Shown one piece after another: positions 34,680 to 47,849 of a stretch of DNA of 64,000 nt (within the stretch, counting starts at the first letter, position 1; every line of letters starts with the position of its first letter). The notes below the pieces were generated by a model, which saw nothing but the letters and a program-made list of their open reading frames with translations, did not search any database and was not told where the DNA came from. This DNA is from Stomorhina lunata. Lineage: Eukaryota > Arthropoda > Insecta > Diptera > Rhiniidae. Location: the NCBI GenBank assembly GCA_933228675.1, contig OW121743.1, forward strand, positions 61,014,639 to 61,078,638. Reading direction: 5' to 3'. The position numbers were made by a program, and so were the translations under genes.

Positions 34680-37600
34680 CAAATTTTCTAATTAACAATA
34701 AATTTTCTTAAAATTTTATATAAAAAATAAATTTTTGAAAAATTTCCTATTAATAATAAATTTTTAAAACAATTTCTCTCAATGTTAAATTTAAAGGAAA
34801 TTTCTCAAAAATTTACTATTTGTAGAAAATTTTTGAAAAATTTACTATTTATGGGAAATTTTTAAAAAATTTGCTATTTAAAGGAAATTTTTCAAAAATG
34901 TGCTATATAAAGAAGATTTTTAAAAAATTTACTATTTAAAGGAAATTTTTTTAAAAATTTACTATTTAAAGGAAATTTTTCAAAAATTTGCTATATAAAG
35001 AAGATTTTTCAAAAATTTACTATTTAAAGGAAATTTTTTTAAAAATTTACTATTTAAAGGAAATTTTTCAAAAATTTACAATTTATAGAAAATTTTTTAA
35101 AATTTACTTTTTGGTGGAAATTTTTTCAAAAATTTAATATTTAAGAACATTTTTTAAATATTTACTATTTATAAAAAATTTGTAAAAACTTCCAATTTAT
35201 AGGAAATTTTTTAAAAATAAATATTTAAAGGAAATTTTTTAAAAATTTATTATTTTTTTAAAAATTTCCTAAAAATAGAAAACTTTTGTAAGATTTCCTA
35301 TAAACGGTAAACTTTTGAAAAAATTCCCATATATCGTAAATACTTTAAAAATTTCCTATAAATAGTAAATTTGTGAAAATTTCCTTCAAATAATAAATTT
35401 TTGAAAAATTTACTATAAATAGTAAATTTTTGAGAAAATTTTCTATAAATAGAAAATTTTTGAAAAATTTCCTATAAATAGTAAATTTTTAAAAAATTTT
35501 CTATAAATAGTAAATTTTTAAAAAATTTCCTATAAATAGTAAATTTTTGAAAAATTCTCCTTTAAATAGCATAATTTTTGAAAATTTTTCTATAAACAGT
35601 AAATTTTTGAAAAATTTCCTATAAATAGTAAGTTTTTGAAAAATTTCCTATAAATAGTAAATTTTTGAAAAATTTCCTATAAATAGTAAATTTTTGAAAA
35701 ATTTCCTATAAATAGTAAATTTTTGAAAAATTTCCTAAAAATAGTAAATTTTTGAAAAATTTCCTATAAATAGTAAATTTTTGAAAAATTTCCTATAAAT
35801 AGTAAATTTTTGAAAAATTTCCTATAAATAGTAAATTTTTGAAAAATTTCCTATAAATAGTAAATTATTGAAAAATTTCCTATAAATAGTAAATTTTTGA
35901 AAAATTTCCTATAAATAGTAAATTTTTGAAAAATTTCCTATAAATAGTAAATTTTTGAAAAATTTCCTATAAATAGTAAATTTTTGAAAAATTTCCTATA
36001 AATAGTAAATTATTGAAAAATTTCCTATAAATTGTAAATTTTTGAAAAATTTCCTATAAATAGTAAATTTTTGAAAAATTTCCTATAAATAGTAAATTTT
36101 TGAAAAATTTCCTATAAATAGTAAATTTTTGAAAAATTTCCTATAAATAGTAAATTTTTGAAAAATTTCCTATAAATAGTAAATTTTTGAAAAATTTCCT
36201 ATAAATGGTAAATTTTAGAAAAATTTCCTATGAATAGTAAATTTTTGAAAAATTTCCTATAAATAGTAAATTTTTGGAAAATTTCCAATAAATAGTAAAT
36301 TTTTGGAAAATTTTCAAATAATTAAGATTTTCTATAAACGGTAAACTTTTGAAAAAATTCCCATATATCGTAAATACTTTAAAAATTTCCTATAAATAGT
36401 AAATTTGTGAAAATTTCCTTCAAATAATAAATTTTTGAAAAATTTACTATAAATAGTAAATTTTTGAGAAAATTTTCTATAAATAGAAAATTTTTGAAAA
36501 ATTTCCTATAAATAGTAAATTTTTAAAAATTTTCTATAAATAGTAAATTTTTAAAAAATTTCCTATAAATAGTAAATATTTGAAAAATTTCCTGTAAATA
36601 GTAAATTTTTTAAAATTCTCCTTTAAATAGCATAATTTTTGAAAATTTTTCTATAAACAGTAAATTTTTGAAAAATTTCCTATAAATAGTAAATTTTTGA
36701 AAAATTTCCTATAAAAATAGTAAATTTTTGAAAAATTTCCTTATAAATAGTAAATTTTTGAAAAATTTCCTATAAATAGTAAATTTTTGAAAAATTTTCC
36801 ATAAATAGTAAATTTTTGTAAAATTTCCTATAAATGGTAAATTTTTAAAAAATTTCCTATAAATAGCAAATTTTTGAAAAATTTCCTCTAAATAGTAAAT
36901 TTTTGAAAAATTTCCTTTAAACAGTAAATTTTTTAAACATTTCCTATAAATAGAAAATTTTTGAAAAATTTCCTATAAATAGTAAATTTTTGAAAAAATT
37001 TCCTTTAAATTGTCAATTTTTGAAATATTTTCTCTAAATAGTAATTTTTTGAAAAATTTCCTTTAAATAGTAAATTTTTGAAAAATTTCCTTTAAAAAGT
37101 AAATTTTTGAAAAATTTCCTATAAATAGGAAATTTTTGAAAAATTTCCTATAAATAGTTAATTTTTCAAAAATTTCCTATAAATAGAAAATTTTTGAAAA
37201 ATTTCCTATAAATAGTAATTTTTTAAAAAATTTCCTATAAATAGTAAATTTTTGAAAATTTCCTATAATTAGTAAATATTTGAAAAATTTCCCAAAAATA
37301 GTAAATTTTTGAAAAATTTCCTATAAATAATAAATTTTTCAAAAATTTCCTATAAATAGAAAATTTTTGAAAAATTTCCTATAAATAGTAATTTTTTAAA
37401 AAATTTCCTATAAATAGTAAATTTTTGAAAATTTCCTATAATTAGTAAATATTTGAAAAATTTCCCAAAAATAGTAAATTTTTGAAAAATTTCCTACAAA
37501 TAATAAATTTTTCAAAAATTTCCTATAAATATTAAATGTTTGAAGAATTTCCGGTAAATATTAAATTTTTGAAAAATTTCCTACAAAAGTAAATTTTTTA

Positions 37601-38790
37601 AAAATTTCCTATTAATGGTAAATTTTTGAAAAATTTCCTTTAAATAGTAAATTTTTGAAAAATATCCTTTAACTTGTCAATTTTTGAAAAATTTTCTCTA
37701 AATAGCAAATTTTTGACAAATTTTCTCTAAATAGTAAATTTTTGAAAAATTTCCTATAAATAGTAAATTTTTTTAAAATTTCCTTTAAAAAGCAAATTTT
37801 TGAAAATTTTCCTATAAATAGTAAATTTTTTAAAATTTCCTATAAATAGTAAATTTTTGAATAATTTCCTTAAAAATAGTAAATTTTTGAAAAATTTCCT
37901 ATAAATAGTAAATTTTTGAAAAATTTCCTATAAATAGTAAATTTTTGAAAAATTTCCTATAAATAGTAAATTTTTGAAAATTTTCCTATAAAAAGTAAAT
38001 TTTTGATAATTTTCGTTTAAATAGTAATTTTTTGAAAAATTTCCTATAAATAGTAAATTTTTGAAAAATTTTCTATAAATAGTAAGTTTTTGAAAAATTT
38101 CCTATAAATAGTAAATTTTTGAAAAATTTCCTATAAATAGTAAATTTTTGAAAATTTTCCTATAAAAAGTAAATTTTTGAAAATTTTCGTTTAAATAGTA
38201 AATTTTTGAAAAATTTCCTATAAATAGTAAATTTTTGAAAAATTTTCTATAAATAGTAAATTTTTGAAAAATTTCCTATAAATAGTAAATTTTTCAAAAA
38301 TTTTCTATAAATAGTTAATTTTTGAAAAATTTCCTATAAATAGTAAAATTTGAAAAATTTCCTACAAATTTTTGAAAAATTTCCTATAAAAAGTAAATTT
38401 TTGAAAAATTTCCTATAAATAGTAAATTTTTGAAAAAGTTCCTATAAATAGTAAACTTTTAAAAAATTTCCTTTAAATTGCCAATTTTTGAAAAATTTTC
38501 TCTTAAAGTAAATTTTTGAAAAATTTCCTATATAAAGTAAATTTTTAAAGAATTTTCTTTAAATAGTGAATTTTTGGAAAATTTGCTTTAAATAGCAAAT
38601 TTTTGGAAAATTTCCTTTAAGAAGTAAATTTTTGAAAAATTTCCTATAAATAGTAAATTTTTGAAAAATTTCCTTTTGATATAAAATTTTTGGAAAATTT
38701 CCTAAAAAAACTAAATTACTGAAAAATTTTTTAAAAAAGTAAATTTTTGAAAAATTTCCTATAAATAGTGATTTTGAAAGTATTTTGCAT
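34680..38790. repeat. 29-bp AT-rich array F (about 4.1 kb)
   Basis: About 140 units of 29 bp: CCTATAAATAGTAAA plus TTTTTGAAAAATTT. From 34690 to about 35260 the units run in reverse (CTATTTAAAGGAAATTTTT); from about 35270 on they run forward, so the array is itself an unequal inverted pair. The block 35270-35600 is repeated at about 36315-36660, and a ~110-bp block near 37150-37320 is duplicated in tandem. Core is CTATAAATAG instead of CTATAG. Confidence 0.93.
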
Positions 38791-40779
38791 TAAATAGCTT
38801 TAAAGGAATTTTACATAACTGAATTTTTTGTCACCTTAAAAAATTGCAAAATTAAAATTGAAAAAAAAAACTGTTGTCCTTTGGGGATTAACAAATAAAA
38901 ATTTTTATACAATTTATTTATTTGCATTGTAAACCAGACCGTTGGTAAATAATAATTAAAACAAATAAATACAACAAATATTGTATAATGTATTTAAATG
39001 CAATAACTAAGCGTATAATTAATATATAAATTGTCAACATCGAACATTTCACATACGCACCGAAGACTGTAGTTACAGCAATGGAGAAAAAATGGGAATA
39101 TTTTCTGTAATGAATGCTTTTATAGCAACCAGTTGAATATTTAAAATTTATAATGGTTTTCTACGGTGTGATAAATGGGAGGTATTATTAGTTTGCTAAA
39201 AAATTAGTAACATTTACTAGAAAAATATCAAAAGGGTTTAAGTGAAATTTTTTTTATCTTTCAATAAAGTTATTCTTAAAACTTAAATATTTTAGAATGA
39301 ATCTAATAAATCTATTATACATTTTAATATTACCCTTTTCTATTCATCCCAATTTGCCTATAGAGCTCCTCTATGTCGCTTTTATCAATGAAACTTTTTG
39401 TACTTATATTTGTTACAAATTACATACATTTACTTTTTGCATCTGGACATTACAAAACAATCATGTTTTTAATTTGTATTTACATAATCATCACTTTTTT
39501 TTATTTGTTTGTTTGTTGCATTTTAACGATTTTATAACATATTTGTTTCCTCTTTTACTTATTTTGCTAATAGGACAACTTCCGCTTAATTTATTACCGT
39601 TATACCGGAAATTTCTACTTTAAAAACAATCACCGCCAGCAATAGATTTCCATAAATCTATCTACCATTATTATAAAAAATTAAACACACACACATATAG
39701 ACACATATACTCAAACATATTCACACATTTGCAAAAACAATCAATCATCAGTCAGTGTCCGTCTGTCTGCCCCTGCCCTTTATGGGGGGATTCACAGTCT
39801 TTCAGTGAAATGTCATTAATGCCAGAAGGTTTAAGCACAAAAATTTTGTGAAAAAAATAAAAAATTAACAGAAAAAAATTAAATAAGTAAATATTAATAA
39901 AAACATAAATAAATAATAATACAATAACAAATATTTAACAGACGTGCTTTTTTGCCATAATCTGTCTATCAAACATATTTTATTGAAATGTATCCACAAT
40001 ATGATACATTTAAAGGGGGTAGCAAAATTTGATAAAAGATATGGATGAAAACCTTAATTGAACAACCAAATATGAACAATTTTTGAATTTTTTGTCATAT
40101 CTTAAATATTTACTTGTTACTCGAATCTAAAAATTTGACCGAAGACTATAATATAAAGACATTTCACTTCCATGTATTGAATTGCCGTATGGTCTTTTCG
40201 ATAGGTCCCATAAAAAAAGAGAGTATTCCGCTTTTATTCTCATAAGGAAACAACTAATGGAGACTATTATCTAATGAGAGAAAGCTGAGGCATACACACG
40301 TGCTCATGAAAAATATGTTTGTTTGTGCGTTTATATGTTTCTCATTCGTCTTCATACACTTTAATTTCACTTTTGACAGAAAACAAATGTTTAAAGTGCA
40401 ATACCTAGACATTATAGAGTCTTTGAGTTTTCTGCAGTTATAAAGTTTATTTTATTGTTTATATAAAACAATTTAAATAATTAAAAACACATGAATCCCA
40501 ATTGACCTTTTTTGGCAATTAAACTTTTGGTATATGAAAATTAGTCATTTTTTATAAAATCAAATTTCCTGAATTCGTTTACAAATCCAGGCTACTTTTA
40601 ATTTTTGAAAACTAAAGGTAGTACATGGGACTCTATAATAAAATTTCAGAAAGTTGCAAAATCTGCTTGACTTTTTTGTTATATCTTCGAAAACACAAAA
40701 ATTTTCTTAAAAATCCGACAAATTTCGGTCCATGCTGTACTTAGAGTAAACGTTGTACTGACTTAGAATTTGCTACCAA
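38791..40779. other. Apparently single-copy noncoding DNA
   Basis: About 2 kb without satellite units or recognised transposon pieces. The frame at 39297-39623 (108 codons) is very AT-rich, dominated by L, I, F, and shows no family signature; I do not call it. The stretch 39740-39860 is unusually balanced in composition (cccctgccctttatgggggg) and might be conserved regulatory DNA. Confidence 0.4.
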
Positions 40780-41690
40780 ATCATGCCTGGGGCCAAATTA
40801 CCGCATTCAATATCGATCGCAAACTCATACTTTTAAGCGAATATTGTGAAGTATACTTTAGGGATGTTCAAAGTTACTTCGATGCAAAAAGTTTATTGAA
40901 ATTTGGTGTCCATTTTGATTCGTTTTTAAAAATATTTACTGTTCAATTAAAACTCTTTTACTATTGTTCATCTTTTTGCAAATAACTTCAAAAACTTATA
41001 GTAAACTGTGCATTAGAGTGGTTCGAAAAAAAAGTTGAGTCAGTCACCCCCTAGGATTAAAGATAATGTTAAAATAATTCTAAAAAATTTGTATTTATTT
41101 TTTTACCACGCCTACAAATACCGCCCTTTTTATATTTTGTTAACTGTGTCACCATCTTTAGTCCAATCATAACACTCTATACATCGATGTTCAGGGCTCT
41201 GTAAGGGTTACATTTCTCTCTTTGATAGTTTTTTACAATCTCGTCAATTTCGAGTCTTTACTTTTTAAAATTCGAGACGTACCTACCGTAATAAAATCGA
41301 GTAAAAATCTAGTTTTTAAAAGTTATGACTATAAATTGACGTGGTAGTAAAAAACTATCAAAGAGAGAAATGTAGCCCTTACAGAGTCGCGAACGCCGAT
41401 ATATAAAATGTTATGATCGGACATAAAATGGCGACGCAGTGAATAAAATACTAAAAGGGCGGTATTTGTAGGCGTGGTAAAAAAATAAAAAAAATATTTT
41501 TTGGAATTGTTTTAACATTATCTGACTGACACAACTTTTATTCTTTGTATGGAAGGCGAACCCCTCTACTGTGTATCATTTAAACAATTTTGATTATCCT
41601 TAAAGTATGCTATACAAATGCTTAGAAAATATCTAAGATTTCGATCGATATCGAATGCCGTAATTTGGCCCCTGCTCTCTACGAATATGT
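40780..41690. repeat. Nested inverted-repeat region around a foldback MITE
   Basis: Outer inverted segments: 40782-40825 (ggggccaaattaccgcattc) against about 41645-41685 (gaatgccgtaatttggcccc), continuing inward with diverged similarity. Between them lies the element 41012-41570. Confidence 0.65.
41012..41570. mobile_element. Foldback MITE with ~200-bp inverted arms
   Basis: Left arm starts attagagtggttcg; the right end, reversed, starts agtagaggggttcg. Arms match over about 200 bp, for example accacgcctacaaataccgc (about 41104) with gcggtatttgtaggcgtggt (about 41460), and tgatagttttttac with gtaaaaaactatca. No coding capacity. Possible short target duplication gtgca/gtgta. Confidence 0.75.
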
Positions 41691-42834
41691 AAAAAAGCAT
41701 TAATTTTTTTCAAAACTTCTTTGCAAAAAGTGAAAAATTGATATCATTTTGATAAAAAATTCACTATTTTTGATCAGCGAAAAATATTTGACTTTTGAAG
41801 TTTCTGAAGATGAAACGGTTCAAGATATTTGAAAATGGTTTTAACAATATTATTTTCTTAGCTGTTGGCTATATGCCAGTATTGTATTTTTTAGAAAATT
41901 ATCTGCGTAATAGGAAATGCACAATGGGTCAAAAACTAAAATGAGTCGAAGAAAAAAATTATTTTTTTTCTTTTGAAATAAAATAACTTAAAATCCATAA
42001 TAGTTATTATAGTAAAATAACCATGTGTTTAGTTAGTTTTCTTAAATTCATTGCAAAATATAAAAGTCAACATTATTTGATAATAACTGAAAGAGCTACA
42101 CGGATCAAAAGCTTTTTCTACTTCTGAGGTGGTCTACTTTGACGCCCAATAATTTGTCCTGTATAAACACAGAGTAACCATAAATCTAAAATTCAAAAAG
42201 CTTGGGTCCTCCTTAACAATTATCTCTTACATACTAATGCAATCAGACTAACAGTTTAGAAGATACAGATTTATAACCACTTTTTTTGTTTCAAACAATT
42301 GTGCGTCTTGTTTTTACTGTAGACTTACTACTAATAAATTTTTCCCCCAGAATTAATTTCCACTCTAATTTTGATCACCCTGTCTTTAAATGTTACAATT
42401 TTACATTTGATTTGATAATAAACAATTTTTGATTAAAAATAATAATTGACATTTGGTGATTTTTCTTTTTATTTCTTCTTGGGTGGGCAGAATTTTTTTT
42501 TTGTAATTTTTTTACAGGATTTGCTTAAAAATTTAATTTTTTACGCGTAAACAAATAACAAAAAAAAAACCATCTGAGTAAAAATATTAAAAACAGTCAA
42601 GGTTAAAATAATATTAAAATAAGTAGAATTGATAGCAAATGAAACAAATGTTAAAAATATCGGACTTGATCAACAAGAGTTTATTAACTCAAAATTTTAA
42701 AATGTTTAGTAGAGTCAAAAAACTATTTTATTTTCACATAAAGATGAGGGGTAAAACTGTAGTTCTTTTGACGAAATTATAGTGAAAATAATGTCAGATT
42801 TTCACAGTGAGTAGATAAGACCACTACACATCAT
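41691..42834. other. Unassigned AT-rich DNA
   Basis: No gene or repeat unit recognised. Confidence 0.4.
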
Positions 42835-43632
42835 TATACCCTTCACCACCATAGGTGGAAAGGGTATTATTAGTTTGTACTGATGTATGTAACGCATGGA
42901 AATATTTGTCTTAGACCCACCTTTTAGTATACCAATAGGCTTAGAATCACTTTCTAAGTCGATTTAGCGATGTCCGTCCGTCCGTCTGGCTGGCTGGACC
43001 CCCATGTAAACCTTGTAATCAAACTACAGGTCGCAATTCTGAAGATAATTTAATGAGATTTGGCACAGATCATTTTTTTTGATAATCGGACCATGACTGT
43101 TTAAATTCGTCAAAATCGTTCCATTATTTATGGTACCTCCCATAGGTCCCACTTCCCGGAATTGATATATTGGCCACAAATATCATAATTTTTTCATGAA
43201 ATTTAAACCAAATACTACTTATGTAAACCTAAATCTCTGTACTAAATTTCGTTGAAATCGGTCCACATTTAGCCATAGCTCCCATACAAAATTTTCTTTA
43301 AAAACGCACTAAATGAGACAAAAATCACTAAAACGCTCGTACATCTAAAAATATTTAGAATTTAAGTTTATTTTTTGCATATATAATTTTTGCAACAACT
43401 GCAATCAATTTGCCAAATTTCGAAATAATCGGTCCACATTTGACCCTAGCTCTCATATAAGTCAAATTGACAAAAACAGCTTAAATATATAAGTTTTGAG
43501 AAAATGTTCGTATGATGGCAAAATTTAGCAAATATTTGTCTTTATACAGGAAAAAGAACATATTTGACCATAATGGTGAAAGGTATCGTATGGTCGGTCT
43601 TGACCGACTATAGCACTTTCTAACTTGTTTTT
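42835..43632 (+). repeat. GTCY-type dispersed repeat, most complete copy (mini-me-like)
   Basis: Begins atacccttcaccaccatag, then gatttagcgatgtccgtccg with tccgtctggctggctgg, then blocks cccacttcccggaattga and cacatttgaccctagctc, and ends in a hairpin (ggtcgg tct tgaccgac) followed by tatagcactttctaacttgt. Truncated relatives: 1705-3140, 16026-16553. The GTCY run plus conserved end resembles Drosophila mini-me elements; assignment is by resemblance only. Confidence 0.65.
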
Positions 43633-43742
43633 TTTTTAAGTGAAAATTTAAAAATTTTCAGTAAATATCCTCTTGTTGAACAAGTGCGATATAAGTAAAA
43701 GTTGGTTTTTATAATAATATTTGAAAAATTTAAATCTAAAAT

Positions 43743-44997
43743 GAGGGGCTTGGAGCACAAGGGGTCTAAGTGCCTTTTTTAAAAAAATTGAGTTAGCATG
43801 TGGAATTAGTTCGTGAAGTACAGGGAAATTTGGAGCATAAAAGGTGGAAGTGAGATTGCCATCCAATAGTGAGATATGGCGACCATATCTAAACTTGCCA
43901 ACTAAAATACCTGTTTTGGTTGGAGCACAAGGGGTATATGTGCACTTGAACCCCTTGTGCTCCAACAAAATTTTAAAATTAATGTTTCACATGGACTATG
44001 TACTTGGGTCAATAAAAAGTTTTGAGCTAAAATTTACCTGGACTTTGTATAAGATAATTTGTAAATTAATTCATTATTAAATTTACTTACATTAACAAAT
44101 TAATCATGTTTATTTCTAATAAGTAAACTCAAAAACTAATGCACCGAATTAGACCAAAATTAACCTGTGTATTATATATGACGTGAGCAGCGTTTGTGTG
44201 GAGTTCTATTTTCTTTCGATAGATGGCGCCAAAGTTCTACATATTGGTCAATTGAGCGGTAACTGCTGAGCCGATCGTCATAATATTTAAACGTGGTATA
44301 GATCTTTCAGTGAGCTTTAGTGTAGACATAACTATTCATGGAAATTTTAAACATGTTGAAAATTTATTCATTTTATTCCAAAGTGAGGATGAAGTTGAGC
44401 CCGATGATGTAATGGAATCTGATTATAACGACTAAAAAATTTAACAAAGCAGCCTTAAAGCTTTTCTTAATAAAATGTTGTTTTAAAAATTTTATCCTTT
44501 GAAAGAAGTTACTTACAGGATATTACATTCGTTTGTGGTACAAGTAAGATTATTTAGCAATTTTTTAAAATTAATTTTTCACATGAACTACGTGCTTGAA
44601 GCAGAGACTAAAAAATCTAACAAAGCAACCTTAAATACGTTTCTTAATAAAATATTGTTTTAAAAATTAAATCCTTGTTGTTTTCTTTTAAGACGTTACA
44701 TATAACATATAACATTATTTTGGGGTACAAGTAAAATTATTTAAAAATTAAAAAAAAGTTGGAGCACAAGGGGAATAAGTGCTAGGTGCTTATTTCAAGA
44801 GTAATTTTTGGATATTTGCAAATGCAGAATATGGTATTTTTTTAAATAATCAGTTAAAAATATATCTCAAGATCTCTACTCATTAAAAAATAATGATCCA
44901 CACAGCATCCAACATTTTTTATTGCAATTTAACTTTAACCTTTCATTTCACATTATTAGAAAAAAGTCACTTAGATCCCTTGTGCTCCAAGCCCCTC
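43743..44997 (+). mobile_element. DNA transposon derivative with subterminal repeats
   Basis: Terminal inverted repeats of about 38 bp: gaggggcttggagcacaagg at 43743 and its complement ending ccttgtgctccaagcccctc at 44997. The motif ttggagcacaagggg recurs inside at 43918, about 43950 (inverted) and 44758. At 44381-44437 an open tail reads FQSEDEVEPDDVMESDYND then TAA, like the acidic C-terminus of a transposase. A 65-bp block (aacaaagca ... ttgttttaaaaatt) is duplicated at about 44430 and 44610. Superfamily not determined. Confidence 0.7.
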
Positions 44998-45183
44998 AAA
45001 TATATGTTACGTTTAAATTTTTTGTAAAACAAAGTTTTCAAACCTTGACCTAGGGTTTCTGTGCCTAGACTTGCTTATAACTCACGATATTTCTGATATT
45101 TTCTAAAAAGTTTTGATATTTATTATTAATTAAAAAAAACGAAAATATTCTGAATATTTATGAAATTCTAATACGATTGAGCG

Positions 45184-45219
45184 ATGTCTGTCTGTCTGCC
45201 TGTTTGTTTTTTTTTTTGA

Positions 45220-45285
<66 letters not shown>

Positions 45286-45310
45286 TCCTGTCTGTCTGTC
45301 TGTCTGTCTA

Positions 45311-45357
<47 letters not shown>

Positions 45358-45373
45358 GTCTGTCTGTCTGTCC

Positions 45374-45431
<58 letters not shown>

Positions 45432-45450
45432 ATATCTATCTATATATCTG
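45184..45450 (+). repeat. (GTCT)n microsatellite
   Basis: About 65 copies of GTCT with few interruptions, passing into (TCTA) units at the end. It marks the start of the GTCY-type element that follows. Frames rich in CLSV over it are artefacts. Confidence 0.97.
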
Positions 45451-47128
45451 TCTGTCTGGCACAATAGGGCGTAAACATAAGGAGCTAGGTCACTAAAACT
45501 TGGCAAAACTATTCTTCATTTCTTGAAAAATGTTGATATTGAAATTGGGCGAAATCGGTTTACATTTGACTATAGCTCTCGTATAACCTTACATATGCTA
45601 ATCGCTTATTTTATAATAAATGACATTATAATAGGTACGATGATAAAAATTGGTATATAAAAGTTTTACATAATCACTTAGAAGCATCTGAAATTTCATT
45701 GAAATCGGTTCACATTTAGCCATAGCTCGCATACAAAAAACTTACGGAAACAGCCTAAATTACACCTAAAATTCACTTAAATGCCAATAAATGATAAACT
45801 GTAATAGGTTTATCAACACAAAGAAGTCTTATGCAAGTGTGCAAAATTTTGTCACAATCGGTTACCATTTGACCATTGCTCCCAAATAAAAAACTTACGG
45901 AAACACAAAAATACAAAAAGATAAGGGGGTTTATGTTCATCTGTCCGTCAGATTAAAGCGCAATGGCGCCTTAATATAAAGAGCTAGATATACAAAATTT
46001 TCCAAAAGTATTTTCGATATATTAGGAAAGTTGTGTATTGAAAATGGACAAAATCGGTTCACATTTAGTTAGAGCTCCCATATAAACCAATCGCCGGGAA
46101 ACACATTAATTTATCAGCATTAATTATTAATTATTAATTAATTGAATACAATTGTAATACTTATGACGACTTAATTTAGAATAAGGAAGTTTTATGCAAT
46201 TATTGGTCAGTATATCAAATTTTATAGGAATCGGTCCATATTTCACTATAGCTTTCATATAAAAAACAGTTATAAGCTATTAAATTAGAAGCTCTGGCAG
46301 CTTTGGCTACTTAACGGAAAGTGCTAGAGGGACAAAATTTTACAAAAGTATTTTCGATGCCTTGAAAAAGTTGTGTGTTCAAAATGGGCTAAATCGGTTC
46401 GCATTTAGTCAGAGCTCCCATATCACCTCACTCTGGGAATCACATTAATGCTGATAAATTGAATACAATTGTTATAGCTATGGCTACTAAAATTAGAACA
46501 GATAAGTTTTATGCAACTATTAGTCAGTATGTCAAATTTTATAGGAATCGGTCCATATTTGACAATAGCTTTCATATAAAAACCACACCAGGAAACCAAA
46601 AAAAAAAAAAAAAATGTAACAAATTGCAGTTAAAAGCTTCTAAATTAGAAACTATAACAGCTATGATCAATAAATTTTGCCAGAATGAGCTTTATGTAAA
46701 TGCCAGCAAGTGTATAAAATTTTGTGACAATCGGTCAATATTTGGCTATAGTTCTTATATCTACAATCAAAAAGATTTGAAGGTACATTCAGTATATAAA
46801 TTAGATAGCTGTCAATAAAGGTTAAGTCCATATATTATAACGGTGGATGCATTTGCAACTTCCAACAAAATATACGGACCTATCAACAACACAACAAAAA
46901 GTATTTATGGGACAACATTTTGTACAAAGTAAATATTTACTAGGGAAACTACTTAAGATACATTTGAATGTTGAACTATAATGTTATTACATCGGAATTT
47001 AGTCCAACTATTTTATCATCGATATCAAATTTTGTGCACACATGAGATGTGTTTCTAAATTTAACGCAACTTGATGGTGGGTATATAAGATTCGTCATAG
47101 CCGAATATAACACTCTCACTCGTTTTTG
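45451..47128 (+). repeat. GTCY-type element body with internal tandem modules
   Basis: Modules with the phrase aaatcggttcacatttgacc atagctccc recur about every 160-340 bp (for example 45555, 45710, 45865, 46055, 46395, 46550). The end, at 47073-47128, has a hairpin (gattcg tcata gccgaat) followed by ataacactctcactcgtttt, parallel to the end of 42835-43632. The 119-codon frame at 46459-46818 lies across these modules and is not a gene. Confidence 0.6.
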
Positions 47129-47528
47129 TCATAAAATATTTTTCTAAAGCTTTTGGCAAAACTTGACTAAAGGTTTCCATATCTTTATGCTTTTTTATAA
47201 TTCGTACTTACAATGCATCCGGTACAAAGCCTACAGATGTAATAACTACAAAGTAAAATAAGAGAGACAAATTTATCTCTATAAGTTACTGGATTTTCGA
47301 AGATTATGTAGAGTTAAAACAGGTAATTAATTATAACGATAAATATGCAAAAACTGCTAAATATGCAAATATATGCAGATAATTTCTACATTTTTATAAA
47401 GCTAATCGTTCACCCTCTTAATTGTATGGAAAATTAAGTTGTATGTTTTCGTCGAAGAAAATTTCTTTATATGTAAATCTTTTTACTTCGAATAATTAAT
47501 TTTTTTTAAATTGTTTTTTTCTTTCCAG
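47129..47528. other. Unassigned AT-rich DNA
   Basis: No recognised feature; ends in the pyrimidine tract of the candidate exon at 47529. Confidence 0.4.
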
Positions 47529-47569
47529 ACACTGCCTCTTATTTGCCCTCAACTGTGATTTTAATATAA
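47529..47569 (+). CDS. Weak candidate terminal exon
   Basis: A strong acceptor-like tract (ttgtttttttctttccag) is followed by a frame, after two phase bases, reading TASYLPSTVILI and TAA at 47567-47569. The segment is short and a chance event is quite possible; listed because the splice signal is much better than the background. Confidence 0.2.
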
Positions 47570-47849
47570 AAATTTTAGCCAGCAGAAAAAAATCAATTTA
47601 ATTTTTAATTAAAAGCAAACAAAAGTAAATAAATAATATGTTTATTTTGCCATACAATTTTAATGCAATGATTTTTACTGATGCGTTCCGCACCCGGTCT
47701 ACAAAACACTATAATTTGATTTAATATTTATTTACATTAAATATTAATCAAATTTTTAAATAATTTATATGAAACAAATGTTTTTGAAAAATCGTCTATA
47801 AATGTCAGGAACATAAGGCGACAGCGTTAAATTTAGAAGTGACATTCAA

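Noticed and set aside
39297..39623. 108-codon hydrophobic frame
   Set aside because: AT-biased, low-complexity L/I/F composition without motif, splice signals or homologue known to me.
45177..45496. CLSV-repeat frames
   Set aside because: Translation of the (GTCT)n microsatellite.
46459..46818. 119-codon frame
   Set aside because: Crosses the internal modules of a GTCY-type repeat; its phrases recur in noncoding copies.
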